Positions 19,062-29,719 of a DNA stretch of 64,000 bases are shown one piece after another; position 1 is the stretch's first letter, and each line of letters begins with the position of its first letter. The translations under genes and the position numbers were made by a program. This stretch comes from Alkalibacterium sp. 20. Lineage in GTDB: Bacteria; Bacillota; Bacilli; Lactobacillales; Carnobacteriaceae_A. Under the pieces are notes generated by a model. That model made no database searches, was not told where the DNA came from, and saw nothing but the letters and a program-made list of their open reading frames with translations. The DNA is taken from the NCBI RefSeq assembly GCF_001885615.1, contig NZ_LSRN01000034.1:1-64000 (forward strand), written 5' to 3'.

Positions 19062-19068
19062 AGAATGC

Positions 19069-19272
19069 TTATCTTTTTTTGTCGTTGTCTTTGTTGTCTT
19101 TCTTGGCTTCGCCAACAGCATCATGACCATGACCTTTAGCTTTTTGAGCTTTGCCTTCAGCTTGTTTACCTAAATCGTCGGTAACGTCACCGTAAGTGTC
19201 TTTGGCTTCTCCCACTACTTTGTCTTTAGCACCTTTAGCTTTATGTTTTAAACTGTCTTTATTCTCGTCCAT
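19069..19272 (-). CDS. CsbD-family stress protein
   Basis: A 67-residue highly charged, Lys- and Asp-rich protein with the CsbD repeats KAKGAKDKVVGEAKD and KAQKAKGHGHDAVGEAKK. CsbD proteins are general-stress proteins of unknown mechanism, sigma-B controlled in B. subtilis. AGGAGTG lies 8 nt before the ATG. No sigma-B promoter was recognised. Confidence 0.9.
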   Translation of the reverse strand: MDENKDSLKHKAKGAKDKVVGEAKDTYGDVTDDLGKQAEGKAQKAKGHGHDAVGEAKKDNKDNDKKR

Positions 19273-19435
19273 TAACCCTCACTCCTTTTATTATCATATT
19301 TCGTTCACACTTATTGTATGACGATGTGTAAATTATTGCAAAAATTAAGGCTGAAACGTATCAGTTTAGTTTCTCATGGCCGTCATAGTGTGCTAAAATC
19401 AAGTTAAATAGATTGATGACTAGAGGAGTCTAAGT

Positions 19436-20164
19436 ATGAAAATTTTGGCTATAGATACATCTAATCAAGTAATGTCAGTTGCTTTGATGGACGAGGCTCG
19501 TTTAATCGTTGAACGCATAGTAAATGTTAAAAAAAATCACAGTATTCAGCTGATGCCGGCTATTGAAGCAATAATGAAAGAAGCTGACTGGAAACCTAAA
19601 GAGTTAACAAGGATCGTTGTGGCGAAGGGACCTGGTTCGTATACAGGGGTTCGTATCGGTGTCACCGTGGCAAAAACATTAGCCTTCAGTTTAAATATTG
19701 ACCTTGTAGGCGTATCAAGTCTTGAAGTGTTAGCGGCAAATGGCGCGCAAATACCAGAATCATACTGTGTTCCGATATTTGATGCCAGACGTGGCAATAT
19801 TTATACAGGTTTATACCAATATAAAGAACATAAGCTTGTTCAAATTGAAAAAGATACACATGTTTCTGCTGAACAATGGGGACTATATTTGAAACATCTA
19901 CAGGGACCCATTCAATTATTAGGTGAAGATCGACTTATACACACAGAGCTATTTGAAAACGACTGTGGCGATAAACTGATTGAATTGCCTGCAAGTCTTC
20001 ATTATCCACGTGCGAGTGTATTAGCCGAACGAGGAAGATACCTTGAACCAGAAAATGTTCATTTGTTTGAACCGGAATATTTAAAGCTAGCTGAAGCTGA
20101 GCAGAATTGGATGGAGGCACATCCTGACTTTGAAAAAGGAGGCGGGTGGATTGAAAAACTTTAA
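19436..20164 (+). CDS. tsaB: tRNA threonylcarbamoyladenosine biosynthesis protein TsaB
   Basis: Scaffold partner of TsaD in making the t6A base at position 37 of ANN-decoding tRNAs. The 242-residue ASKHA-fold protein starts with ILAIDTSNQVMSVAL and has GPGSYTGVRIG (about residues 66-76) and PIFDARRGNIYT. First gene of tsaB-rimI-GNAT-tsaD; its last 14 nt overlap the next gene. Confidence 0.95.
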   Translation: MKILAIDTSNQVMSVALMDEARLIVERIVNVKKNHSIQLMPAIEAIMKEADWKPKELTRIVVAKGPGSYTGVRIGVTVAKTLAFSLNIDLVGVSSLEVLAANGAQIPESYCVPIFDARRGNIYTGLYQYKEHKLVQIEKDTHVSAEQWGLYLKHLQGPIQLLGEDRLIHTELFENDCGDKLIELPASLHYPRASVLAERGRYLEPENVHLFEPEYLKLAEAEQNWMEAHPDFEKGGGWIEKL

Positions 20165-20750
20165 AGATTGGATTTCAGAAAGAGTAGCTAAATCTTCGAC
20201 TAGAGCATTCTTACCTATTTCAACACGCGTTAAATTACACCAACTTTTTTATGCTCTTTCGGATGAGCAGTTTCTAAAAGTGAAGATAGCCGATGAAAAT
20301 GACGTGAATAGCATTTTGAAAATTGAACGCCTTTGTTATGAGGGGCAGATGCCCTGGAACCGTACAGCTATTCTTCACGAAATACGTTACAATAAAAATG
20401 CTTTTTACATTATCATGTACGATGGGGAACAGCCAGTGGCATTTGTAGGCACTTGGTTTGTCGCACATGAAGCACATATCACTAATATTGCGACGGTACC
20501 TTCCTATCAAAATAAAGGGATAGCCACTTACTTATTAAAAGAAATCATTTGTGTTGCGCTGGAAGAAGAAATTGGAAAAGTTACGTTAGAAGTGAGAGTT
20601 TCTAATAATACGGCTCAGAGTTTATATCGGTCTCTGGGTTTTATAGATGGTCGGATTAAGAGTAGATACTATGGCAACAATCACGAGGATGCACTGGAAA
20701 TGATTCGAGTGCTCGCAGAAGAACCTGGTGAAACAGTGAATGAGGGATGA
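20151..20750 (+). CDS. rimI: Ribosomal protein alanine acetyltransferase RimI (GNAT)
   Basis: A 199-residue GNAT enzyme. An N-terminal extension of about 40 residues precedes the acetyltransferase domain, with IATVPSYQNKGIATYLL as acetyl-CoA loop and EVRVSNNTAQSLYRSLGF as the RimI-like C-terminal motif. The start is TTG at 20151, 7 nt after an exact AAGGAGG; an upstream in-frame TTG at 20130 would put that site inside the gene. RimI acetylates the N-terminal alanine of ribosomal protein S18 in E. coli; placement between tsaB and tsaD is common in Firmicutes. Confidence 0.88.
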   Translation: MKNFKDWISERVAKSSTRAFLPISTRVKLHQLFYALSDEQFLKVKIADENDVNSILKIERLCYEGQMPWNRTAILHEIRYNKNAFYIIMYDGEQPVAFVGTWFVAHEAHITNIATVPSYQNKGIATYLLKEIICVALEEEIGKVTLEVRVSNNTAQSLYRSLGFIDGRIKSRYYGNNHEDALEMIRVLAEEPGETVNEG

Positions 20751-21274
20751 TCAGCAAGATGCAAGAAAAACGCGTGAGTATTAGACGATATAATTTCAAT
20801 GAAGCTAAATATGATCGGTTCTATGCTATTGCAAAGCAGTCTTTTAAGCACGGGTCACCCTGGACAGAGGAACAGTACCGGGAAACATTGTCAAGAAAAG
20901 ATCTTGTCTTTTTTGTAGCTGAAATAGAGACGCATCTTATTGGTTATATTGGTGGGAAACTGTCTCTCGATGAGGCAAATGTTTATACGATCGTTGTATC
21001 CAAAGAATTTCAACAACAACAGGTCGCTCACTTTTTGCTTGATCGATTTGAAGAAGAGTGTCATTCAGCCAATATAAACACGATTTTTTTAGAAGTGAGA
21101 GAATCCAATGAAATAGCTCAATCGTTTTATCTGAAAAATGAATTTGAAGTTATTGCAGCAAAAAAAGATTATTATACCCATCCCATAGAAAACGCAATAA
21201 TAATGAAAAGTAAGAGTAGAAAGAAGGCAGAACATGGAAAAGAAGCGGATTTTAGCTATAGAGACAAGTTGTGA
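20747..21274 (+). CDS. Second GNAT acetyltransferase between tsaB and tsaD
   Basis: A 175-residue GNAT protein with the pattern [19 protein letters not shown] and [18 protein letters not shown], paralogous to the RimI before it. The acetyl-CoA loop is degenerate: QQQQVA stands where R/Q-x-x-G-x-G/A is usual, so the glycines are missing and activity may be weak or altered. It overlaps rimI by 4 nt (ATGA) and tsaD by 41 nt. An alternative start at 20759 is possible. Confidence 0.82.
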   Translation: MISKMQEKRVSIRRYNFNEAKYDRFYAIAKQSFKHGSPWTEEQYRETLSRKDLVFFVAEIETHLIGYIGGKLSLDEANVYTIVVSKEFQQQQVAHFLLDRFEEECHSANINTIFLEVRESNEIAQSFYLKNEFEVIAAKKDYYTHPIENAIIMKSKSRKKAEHGKEADFSYRDKL

Positions 21275-22244
21275 TGAAACAAGTGTTGCAGTAATAGAAG
21301 ACGGTCATACGATTCTATCGAATATTGTCGCTTCACAAATAAAAAGTCATCAGCGTTTTGGCGGTGTTGTTCCCGAAATAGCTAGTCGTCATCATGTCGA
21401 ACAAATAACCTTAATTATAGAAGATGCATTAACGGAAGCGGCCGTCTCTTATGATGATTTAGACGCTGTAGCGGTCACCGAAGGTCCGGGACTCGTAGGT
21501 GCGCTACTGATTGGTGTAAATGCTGCAAAAGCCATTGCCTTTGCTCACGATTTACCGCTGATAGCCGTCAATCACATCAAAGGTCATATCTTTGCCAATC
21601 AATTGGCATCGACGCTGTCGTTTCCCATTCTTTCGCTAGTCGTGAGTGGCGGGCATACTGAACTTATTTATATGGAATCAGAAGATTCTTACGAAATAAT
21701 TGGTGAGACGCGTGATGATGCAGCTGGAGAAGCGTATGATAAAATCGGTCGGGTTTTAGGCGTTCCTTACCCGGGAGGTAAACATATCGATCAAATGGCT
21801 CATGAAGGAAAAGATACCTATCATTTTCCGCGAGCAATGATAAAAGATGATACGTTTGATTTCAGTTTCAGTGGATTGAAAAGTTCGTTTATCAATACCG
21901 TTCATAATGCGAAGCAGAAAGATGAAGAAATTCATCTCAATGATTTAGCAGCCAGTTTCCAAGCTGCTGTCATCGACGTGTTAGTCTCTAAAACCATTCG
22001 GGCAGCCAAAGGGAAAAAGGTTAAGCAATTAGTTCTGGCTGGCGGTGTAGCTGCAAATAAAGGTCTGCGTACAGCATTGCAAACGGCTGTTTCAGAAGAA
22101 TTGCCGGAAGTTGAAATGCTTATTCCTCCGCTTGAACTGTGTGGAGACAACGCTGCTATGATCGGGGCTGCGGCCTATATAGAACTGAAAAATAATAATT
22201 TTGCTACGTATGCATTAAATGGCAGACCCGGATTAACTGTTTAA
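21234..22244 (+). CDS. tsaD: tRNA N6-adenosine threonylcarbamoyltransferase TsaD
   Basis: Transfers the threonylcarbamoyl group to A37 of tRNA, with TsaB and TsaE. The 336-residue ASKHA ATPase has [15 protein letters not shown] at the N-terminus, metal-binding His in [27 protein letters not shown], and a C-terminal CGDNAAMIG. The start lies 41 nt inside the preceding GNAT gene, a coupled arrangement. The complex partner TsaE is encoded far away at 57765. Confidence 0.97.
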   Translation: MEKKRILAIETSCDETSVAVIEDGHTILSNIVASQIKSHQRFGGVVPEIASRHHVEQITLIIEDALTEAAVSYDDLDAVAVTEGPGLVGALLIGVNAAKAIAFAHDLPLIAVNHIKGHIFANQLASTLSFPILSLVVSGGHTELIYMESEDSYEIIGETRDDAAGEAYDKIGRVLGVPYPGGKHIDQMAHEGKDTYHFPRAMIKDDTFDFSFSGLKSSFINTVHNAKQKDEEIHLNDLAASFQAAVIDVLVSKTIRAAKGKKVKQLVLAGGVAANKGLRTALQTAVSEELPEVEMLIPPLELCGDNAAMIGAAAYIELKNNNFATYALNGRPGLTV

Positions 22245-22250
22245 ACAGGA

Positions 22251-22284
22251 AAAACCGCCAGTTGAAATTCAACTGGCGGTTTTT
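22251..22284. terminator. Bidirectional terminator
   Basis: AAAACCGCCAGTTGAA and TTCAACTGGCGGTTTT form a near-perfect hairpin flanked by A and T runs between the convergent tsaD and ABC-F genes. Confidence 0.92.
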
Positions 22285-22287
22285 GTC

Positions 22288-24234
22288 TTAGGCATCTAGT
22301 AAATCATCTAAGGCGAATTGGTTTTCTTCCCAATCTTCGAGCAAGTGTTCTTGCTTTAATTGCAATGACTCATTCTCTTTGGCGAGGCTTTCTAGTTTTT
22401 CAAAATCATTTGATATTTCTGGATCACTTAACGATGTTTGAACAGAATCGATCTGTTCTTCAAGTTGTTCGAGTTCATCTTCAATCGATTGAATAGCGCG
22501 TTCGATCTTACGCTGGTTTTTCTGCACTTCTTTTTGTTTTTCAAATGTTTTTTTGGAAGAGGTAGGGGCTGTTTCAGTCTTTTCTTCTTCCGTTTGCTCT
22601 ATGAGTTTCAAGGCTTCCTGCTCTGCTTTTTTCTGGATATAATAATCATAATCGCCCAAGTAGACGTCGGCGCCTTTATCATTTAACTCAATGACTCTCG
22701 TGGCTAACCGGTTAATAAAATAACGGTCATGAGAAACGAATAAAAGAGTGCCTGGATAGTCAATGAGAGCATTTTCGAGAACTTCTTTAGAATCAATATC
22801 TAAATGGTTGGTTGGTTCATCTAGAAGTAATAAGTTGTTTTTTTCCAAAGAGAGCTTGGCTAAGGCAACACGCGCTTTTTCTCCACCACTTAAAGAAGTG
22901 ATCGATTTTTCAACATCATCCCCGCTAAATAAGAAAGAACCCAGTAAAGTGCGAATATGTTGTTCAGGAAGACTGGGATGATCATCCCAAATCTCATCTA
23001 TAACAGTTTTCTTGTCACTCAAAAGATTTTGTTCTTGATCGTAATAACCTAAATCTACTTTCACGCCGTAATTGATCGTGCCGTTTAGTGCAGGTATCAT
23101 TTGATTAATGGTTTTAAGCAACGTTGTTTTCCCAACTCCATTGGGACCTACGATGGCAATCGATTCTTCTTTTCTGACATCTAAATCAATGCGACTGGAA
23201 AGTGCCGTATCTTCGTAACCAATAGAAAGGTCATCTGTCTGCAGAACGATTTGTCCTGACTCTCTTTCTGTTTGGAATCTGAAATGTGCACTTTTTTCAT
23301 CATTTTGAGGTTTATCAACAGTATCCATTTTCTCAAGTTGTTTGCGACGTGCCTGGGCGCGCTTGGTTGTAGAAGCACGAACGATGTTTTTATCAACAAA
23401 ATCTTCAAGTTTAGCTATTTTTTTCTGTTGTTTTTCAAAGACTTTCCATTCGCGTCTGATTTTCTCAGCTTTTAATTTCAAGTAATTTGAATAATTGCCA
23501 GTGAAATAGTCAACTGAGCCTCTGCTTACTTCGTAAACTTCATTAATGACTTTATCCAAGAAGTAGCGATCGTGAGAAACGATTAAAAGAGCTTTGGAGT
23601 AGTTTTGTAAATAGTTTTCTAGCCACGCTAAGGTTTCAATGTCCAGATGGTTTGTCGGTTCATCCAGGATGAGCAGATCTTTTTTCTCTAAAAGTAACTG
23701 AGCTAAAGCCAGTCGCGTTTTTTGACCTCCAGATAATTTTTGGATAGGAGTATCATAATCTTCCTCGAAAAATCGAAAACCGTGTAAGACTGAACGGATT
23801 TCACTTTCAATGCCGTAACCATTTTTTTCATGGAAAGTTAGCTGCAAGATATCATAGCGGCTAAGCATTTCGGTATACTCAGTACCGGATTTATCTAATG
23901 TCGGATCACTTAATTTTTTTTCGATCTCCCGCATTTCTCTTTCGATCGCTAAAAGGGGTTCAGCGATTTTCATCATTTCATCCCAAATGGTCAATGAGGA
24001 GTCTAAACCGGTGTATTGGTCGAGATAACCGATGGTGATTTCTTTCTTTTTATGAATGTTTCCGGAATCAGGTTCTTCTCTCCCGGATATTATTTCCAGT
24101 AATGTTGTTTTCCCAGCACCATTTCTACCCACAAGCCCAATACGTGCGTTGTCTTTGATTTCGATAGTAACGTTATCAAATAATTTTTCGGCACCAAAAT
24201 GGCGCGAAATTTTTTCGGTTTGTAATAGTATCAT
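22288..24234 (-). CDS. ABC-F family ATPase (YdiF type)
   Basis: A cytosolic 648-residue protein with two ABC ATPase domains and no membrane part. Domain 1 has GRNGAGKTTLLE, LSGGQKTRLALA and LILDEPTNHLDIE; domain 2 has GPNGVGKTTLLK, LSGGEKARVALA and LLLDEPTNHLDID. Between them lies the P-site tRNA interaction motif region, and a C-terminal coiled coil of about 100 residues follows (rich in Glu, Lys, Gln). ABC-F proteins bind the ribosomal E site. ATG 24234 is chosen because GAGG lies 8 nt upstream. Synteny with tsaD and rex matches B. subtilis ydiF, so a housekeeping role is more likely than drug resistance. Confidence 0.93.
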   Translation of the reverse strand: MILLQTEKISRHFGAEKLFDNVTIEIKDNARIGLVGRNGAGKTTLLEIISGREEPDSGNIHKKKEITIGYLDQYTGLDSSLTIWDEMMKIAEPLLAIEREMREIEKKLSDPTLDKSGTEYTEMLSRYDILQLTFHEKNGYGIESEIRSVLHGFRFFEEDYDTPIQKLSGGQKTRLALAQLLLEKKDLLILDEPTNHLDIETLAWLENYLQNYSKALLIVSHDRYFLDKVINEVYEVSRGSVDYFTGNYSNYLKLKAEKIRREWKVFEKQQKKIAKLEDFVDKNIVRASTTKRAQARRKQLEKMDTVDKPQNDEKSAHFRFQTERESGQIVLQTDDLSIGYEDTALSSRIDLDVRKEESIAIVGPNGVGKTTLLKTINQMIPALNGTINYGVKVDLGYYDQEQNLLSDKKTVIDEIWDDHPSLPEQHIRTLLGSFLFSGDDVEKSITSLSGGEKARVALAKLSLEKNNLLLLDEPTNHLDIDSKEVLENALIDYPGTLLFVSHDRYFINRLATRVIELNDKGADVYLGDYDYYIQKKAEQEALKLIEQTEEEKTETAPTSSKKTFEKQKEVQKNQRKIERAIQSIEDELEQLEEQIDSVQTSLSDPEISNDFEKLESLAKENESLQLKQEHLLEDWEENQFALDDLLDA

Positions 24235-24605
24235 TTTAGTGTCCTCATTTTCTAAATATTGCCGTTTAGTCATCCATTACAGTTTAGCACACATCTATTA
24301 GATAACAATATCAGAGCAGCTAATAACTAGAGGCTTTTGTGAATGGCGTTCTCAATTAAGCATGTGATATTATCATGTATGTTTGCTCACTAATTACACA
24401 TGTGTTCAATCTTTTGCAATGTATTTATTCATTTAAAATTATAATTATTCTAATGAATCAAGTTGTTTTGCTTTTATTTGAAAGAATTAATGATATAATA
24501 TTAATTGGAAGAGAGTTTAAAGTTTGTGAATACACAAAGGTTTCGTTGGAAGTAAATTATAATAAAACTAAAGTTAATTTTTAAATTGGATGAGGAGAAT
24601 GAATA
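24235..24605. other. Intergenic region between the ABC-F gene and rex
   Basis: About 370 bp, divergent promoters expected. TATAAT at 24494-24499 is a likely -10 for rex. TTATAATTATTCTAA (24439-24453) matches a PerR box at 14 of 15 positions. TTTGTG-AATA-CACAAA (about 24532-24547) is an inverted repeat that recalls Rex half sites but with too short a spacer. No gene is seen. Confidence 0.4.
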
Positions 24606-25286
24606 ATGGCTGAAAAAAAAATACCTAAAGCGACAGCTAGACGCTTACCTTTATATTATCGCTATTTAAGATTTTTATATGAAGCAGGAAAAGAACGCAT
24701 ATCATCTGCCAAGTTGAGCGAAGCGGTTAAAGTAGACAGTGCAACGATACGTCGTGATTTTTCTTACTTTGGCGCGTTGGGAAAAAGAGGATATGGTTAT
24801 GATGTTGAGGAGTTAATGAATTTTTTCAGTAAAACCTTAAATCAGGATAGACTAACGAACGTAGCGCTTATTGGTGTCGGTAATCTAGGACAAGCGTTAC
24901 TGAATTACAATTTCCGTCGCAATAATAATATTCGGATAAGTGCCGGTTTTGATGTCAAGAATGAATTAATTGGTACGATTCATCAGGGTGTGCCTATTTA
25001 TTCGATCGATGATATGGTGGAACAACTCGACTTACAGCAGATCGATGTGGCTATTTTAACCGTACCCTCAGAAGTCGCACAAGAGATGGCTAATAAACTA
25101 GTCGAAGGCGGCGTAAAAGGAATCATGAATTTCACACCGATCCGTATGACGGTTCCTGAGCATATTCGTGTCCACAATGTTGATTTAACCAATGAATTAC
25201 AAACACTTATTTATTTCATCAATTATTACCAAGATATAGAAAAACCACACGAGAGTGATGAAGAGATAGATAATTTTATCATTTAA
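24606..25286 (+). CDS. rex: Redox-sensing transcriptional repressor Rex
   Basis: Senses the NADH/NAD+ ratio and represses fermentation and respiration genes when NADH is low. The 226-residue protein has the N-terminal winged helix ([19 protein letters not shown], then [20 protein letters not shown]) and a Rossmann domain with [14 protein letters not shown]. The C-terminal domain-swapped helix ends the protein. GGAG lies 8 nt before the ATG. Neighbours match B. subtilis ydiF-rex-ydiK. Confidence 0.97.
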   Translation: MAEKKIPKATARRLPLYYRYLRFLYEAGKERISSAKLSEAVKVDSATIRRDFSYFGALGKRGYGYDVEELMNFFSKTLNQDRLTNVALIGVGNLGQALLNYNFRRNNNIRISAGFDVKNELIGTIHQGVPIYSIDDMVEQLDLQQIDVAILTVPSEVAQEMANKLVEGGVKGIMNFTPIRMTVPEHIRVHNVDLTNELQTLIYFINYYQDIEKPHESDEEIDNFII

Positions 25287-25295
25287 TTAAATGAT

Positions 25296-25332
25296 AAAAA
25301 CGGACGACCTTTTAAAAGGTTGTCCGTTTTTT
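25296..25332. terminator. Bidirectional terminator between rex and ydiK
   Basis: AAAAACGGACGACCTTTT pairs with AAAAGGTTGTCCGTTTTT (one G-T pair), flanked by A and T runs. Confidence 0.9.
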
Positions 25333-25334
25333 AT

Positions 25335-25535
25335 TTATTTTTGACTTTTCTTAATGCGATAGTATGCGTCGGCCAGGCGAGTACCTTGGACAAAGTCTTT
25401 AGTGGCAAAAATGGCGAAGAGATATGAAAAGAATCCCCAACCACTCGAAGATACTGAATCAATGGTAAAGAAAAGAAAGAGAGCAAAAAAAAGGAATTTA
25501 AAGACGATTTGAAATCTGAGCTGTTTTTCTGTCAT
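25335..25535 (-). CDS. ydiK: YdiK family small membrane protein (DUF4305)
   Basis: A 66-residue protein with two hydrophobic segments (about residues 9-28 and 33-47) and a basic C-terminus. Sequence pattern and position between rex and a CPBP protease gene match B. subtilis YdiK, whose role is unknown. AAAGGA lies 7 nt before the ATG. Confidence 0.85.
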   Translation of the reverse strand: MTEKQLRFQIVFKFLFFALFLFFTIDSVSSSGWGFFSYLFAIFATKDFVQGTRLADAYYRIKKSQK

Positions 25536-25570
25536 AGTAAATCCTTTCTTGATGAGCAGTTTATGGATAT

Positions 25571-26233
25571 CTAGAGTAAATATAAATTAGCTAAAACAGC
25601 TATAGTGTTCATCAAACAGTGAGCAATGATCGGCGTCCATATGTTTTTCGTTTTATAATAAAGCCAGGAAAAGACAAGTCCCATTGAAGCATATACAAGA
25701 AGCAAGCCGTCGAAATGAATGAATGCAAAAATCAAAGAGCTGATAACAGCTGCACCAATGCCACCGGTTTTGTCTACCAGCATGCCGAAGATGGCTTTTC
25801 TGAAGACGAATTCTTCCATGATCGGACCGGCTAAACCAATAAGCAATATGAAGATAGGGTAGTTTCTCACTACTTCTATCAGCATTTGAGTGTTCTGCGA
25901 TTCCATGGGAGAACCTAAATATCTGACCTCGATAATACTAGCTAAATTTTGTGCAAAGAGGGCGATGAAAATCCCAGCTATTCCCCATAGCAATACGTCT
26001 TTTTTTTGTTTTGAAAAAGATTCTTCAAAAGGATAAGTCATCGCATATTTCTTTACAATAGCGATCATACCAACAGCACCCAAAGTAAAGAGGACAAGTG
26101 ACGGCATCAAGAATCCTACGGGACCCATAGTATCAGGCAGAAATAGTGGGATGATTCCGGATAAGAGTTGAACTAGCACAAAAAGTGAAATGATACGTGT
26201 GGCAGCTTTTTTATTTAATAGGGTTTGATTCAT
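25571..26233 (-). CDS. CPBP family intramembrane metalloprotease (YdiL)
   Basis: A 220-residue membrane protein with about six helices and the CPBP/Abi motifs: GPIMEEFVFRKAIFG (EExxxR), SSLIFAFIHFD (FxxxH) and a third His in PIIAHCLMN. Such proteases act inside the membrane; some mature peptides or serve bacteriocin immunity. Position before groES matches B. subtilis ydiL. ATG 26233 fits AAAGG 9 nt upstream; an in-frame ATG 9 bp earlier would overlap that site. Confidence 0.9.
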   Translation of the reverse strand: MNQTLLNKKAATRIISLFVLVQLLSGIIPLFLPDTMGPVGFLMPSLVLFTLGAVGMIAIVKKYAMTYPFEESFSKQKKDVLLWGIAGIFIALFAQNLASIIEVRYLGSPMESQNTQMLIEVVRNYPIFILLIGLAGPIMEEFVFRKAIFGMLVDKTGGIGAAVISSLIFAFIHFDGLLLVYASMGLVFSWLYYKTKNIWTPIIAHCLMNTIAVLANLYLL

Positions 26234-26335
26234 TAAAGTCATCCTTTTAGTTAGTTTCTACAATACTACTAATTTAACACAAAATGAAACGGGTTTCCAC
26301 AAAGGGAAAAATGAAAGATTTTTAGAAGATAGGGC

Positions 26336-26364
26336 TTGCATGACTCTTTAGTTTTTAATATACT
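26336..26364 (+). promoter_or_regulatory. Housekeeping sigma promoter of groESL
   Basis: TTGCAT (26336-26341), 17-bp spacer and TATACT (26359-26364), ending 10 bp before the CIRCE operator. Confidence 0.85.
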
Positions 26365-26374
26365 TGTAAGGGAG

Positions 26375-26401
26375 TTAGCACTCGACCCAAGAGAGTGCTA
26401 A
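26375..26401 (+). promoter_or_regulatory. CIRCE operator (HrcA site)
   Basis: TTAGCACTC, 9-bp spacer, GAGTGCTAA: an exact match to the CIRCE consensus. HrcA bound here represses groES-groEL until heat stress. hrcA is not in this window. Confidence 0.98.
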
Positions 26402-26471
26402 CATTCTCATCTTCACGATGAATATAGTGAAAATCAAAAAATATATATTAAAACTATGGAGGGATTACATC

Positions 26472-26756
26472 ATGTTAAAACCATTAGGAAATCGTGTACT
26501 TCTTGAAGTGAAAAAAGAAGAAGAAAAAACAGCCAGTGGATTGGTATTACCCGATTCTGCTAAGGAAAAACCCCAGACAGCTAAAGTTGTGGCTGTTGGT
26601 GAAGGGAAATTACTTGATAACGGAAACTACGCTAAGATAGCTGTTTCAGTTGGAGACGAAGTTGTTTTTGAAAAATATTCAGGTGCTGAAATCAAATTTC
26701 AAGGTACTGAGTATCTGGTTGTAAAAGACACAGACATTATTGCTGTCATCGAATAA
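26472..26756 (+). CDS. groES: Co-chaperonin GroES
   Basis: A 94-residue lid of the GroEL folding chamber. The start LKPLGNRVLLE and the mobile loop EEKTASGLVLP are typical. ATG 26472 follows GGAGG by 9 nt and gives the usual length. groEL follows after 59 bp in one heat-shock operon. Confidence 0.97.
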   Translation: MLKPLGNRVLLEVKKEEEKTASGLVLPDSAKEKPQTAKVVAVGEGKLLDNGNYAKIAVSVGDEVVFEKYSGAEIKFQGTEYLVVKDTDIIAVIE

Positions 26757-26785
26757 TGATATAAAATATAAAGTTTGATTTTTAA

Positions 26786-28438
<1,653 letters not shown>

Positions 28439-28479
28439 CAATCTGACGCGTTCAGAGCATATATAAACAGTTAAAGACG

Positions 28480-28521
28480 AAACGCCCTGACTACTTTAAA
28501 CTTGGTAGTCAGGGCGTTTTT
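28480..28521 (+). terminator. Terminator of groES-groEL
   Basis: AAACGCCCTGACTAC and GTAGTCAGGGCGTTT form a 15-bp perfect stem, followed by T. Confidence 0.92.
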
Positions 28522-28535
28522 ATGTATTTTTATAG

Positions 28536-28649
28536 TTAACCAAACAGCGATTCAAGTACGGATACTACGAGAGCAGATCCATCAAAGCCCGAATACAGGA
28601 GGACACCATCGATAATAAAATAGCTAAGCACACCAAGAAGACCAGTCAA
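28536..28649 (-). pseudogene. Possible small membrane protein, perhaps frameshifted
   Basis: A minus-strand frame from TTG at 28649 would encode 37 mostly hydrophobic residues (LTGLLGVLSYFIIDGVLLYS and so on). Just upstream, in another frame, ATG AAA AAA ATA ATA AAT AGT begins like a signal peptide but meets TGA after nine codons. A single-base shift would join them into one 46-residue secreted or membrane peptide. There is no clear ribosome binding site. It may be a decayed small gene or chance. Confidence 0.3.
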
Positions 28650-28810
28650 TAAATACTATTTATTATTTTTTTCATTTCAACATCTTTCTTTCTAAAATAT
28701 AAACTTCAATTAACCTGATTATAAATAAGGACTAGAAGAAGTCAACTTGTGGCTTACTTCTTCCATTATTGATAAACTGAATCCAACAATAGAATTCGAG
28801 GGGTGACAGT

Positions 28811-29590
28811 ATGAAGGTTTGTGCACTGCAAGTTGATTTGATTTATAAGAATGAGAAGAAAAACCAGAATAAAATAATTGAACTGATCAGGACAGCTATG
28901 GAAAGGAATAAACCTGATGTTTTCGTGCTGCCCGAAATGTGGAACGTTTCTTTTTTCCCCGATGAGCTTGAAGATTATGCGGATAAAGACGGCAAAAAAA
29001 CAAAACAGTTTCTAAGAGATCTAGCAGAAAAGTACCATGTGAATATAGTCGGCGGTTCGGTGGCCACGTATTCAGATGGCCAGTTTTATAATACGAGCTA
29101 TACGTTCAACCGAGAAGGCGAGCTCGTGCATACGTACAACAAAGTTCATTTGTTTTCACCTTCAAACGAACAACAAGTGTTTACACCTGGCGACCAGTTG
29201 GGGGTTTTTGAACTCGATGGTGTAAAAGTAGGGGTAGCAACCTGTTATGACTTGCGGTTTGTAGAATGGATCCGACGCATGGCTTTAGAAGATATCCAGG
29301 TTTTGTTTGTACCGGCCGCATGGCCACATCCTCGTGTTCACGTCTGGGAGACCTTGCTCCGGGCTCGAGCGATTGAGAATCAATTTTTCGTCGTGGGTGT
29401 CAACAGTGTGGGGGAAACGGATAAATTAAAATTCTGTGGTCATTCGAGGATATTCAATCCTTTAGGCGAATACCTGGCTTCCGCCAGAGAAGAAGAGATG
29501 CTTTTATGGGCCGATTTAGACTTGGAAAGTATAGCGAAAATTCGTCAGGATATAGCGGTTTATGTTGATCGTCGACCAGATCTCTATTAA
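28811..29590 (+). CDS. Carbon-nitrogen hydrolase (nitrilase superfamily, omega-amidase-like)
   Basis: A 259-residue amidase with the Glu-Lys-Cys triad: Glu42 in LPEMWN, Lys111 in YNKVHLF and Cys145 in VATCYDLRF. The C-terminal half has RARAIENQFFVVGVN and GHSRIFNPLG. The closest functional class is omega-amidase, which hydrolyses alpha-ketoglutaramate or related amides, but substrate cannot be fixed by motif. GAGGGG lies 7 nt before the ATG. Monocistronic by spacing. Confidence 0.9.
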   Translation: MKVCALQVDLIYKNEKKNQNKIIELIRTAMERNKPDVFVLPEMWNVSFFPDELEDYADKDGKKTKQFLRDLAEKYHVNIVGGSVATYSDGQFYNTSYTFNREGELVHTYNKVHLFSPSNEQQVFTPGDQLGVFELDGVKVGVATCYDLRFVEWIRRMALEDIQVLFVPAAWPHPRVHVWETLLRARAIENQFFVVGVNSVGETDKLKFCGHSRIFNPLGEYLASAREEEMLLWADLDLESIAKIRQDIAVYVDRRPDLY

Positions 29591-29719
29591 AGAGATACAA
29601 TTCATTTAGGGATGTACTCTTAATTGATTCCTTTTATTGGGGGATCTTTTCTGGTTTTGCTATTCTAGTATTAAGAATCCACACACTTATCAGAGTTAAA
29701 GACTGAGGAGGGATAAAAC

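Noticed and set aside
24532..24547. Rex autoregulatory site TTTGTG-AATA-CACAAA upstream of rex
   Set aside because: The spacing between TGTG and CACA is 4 bp, whereas known Rex sites need about 8 bp.
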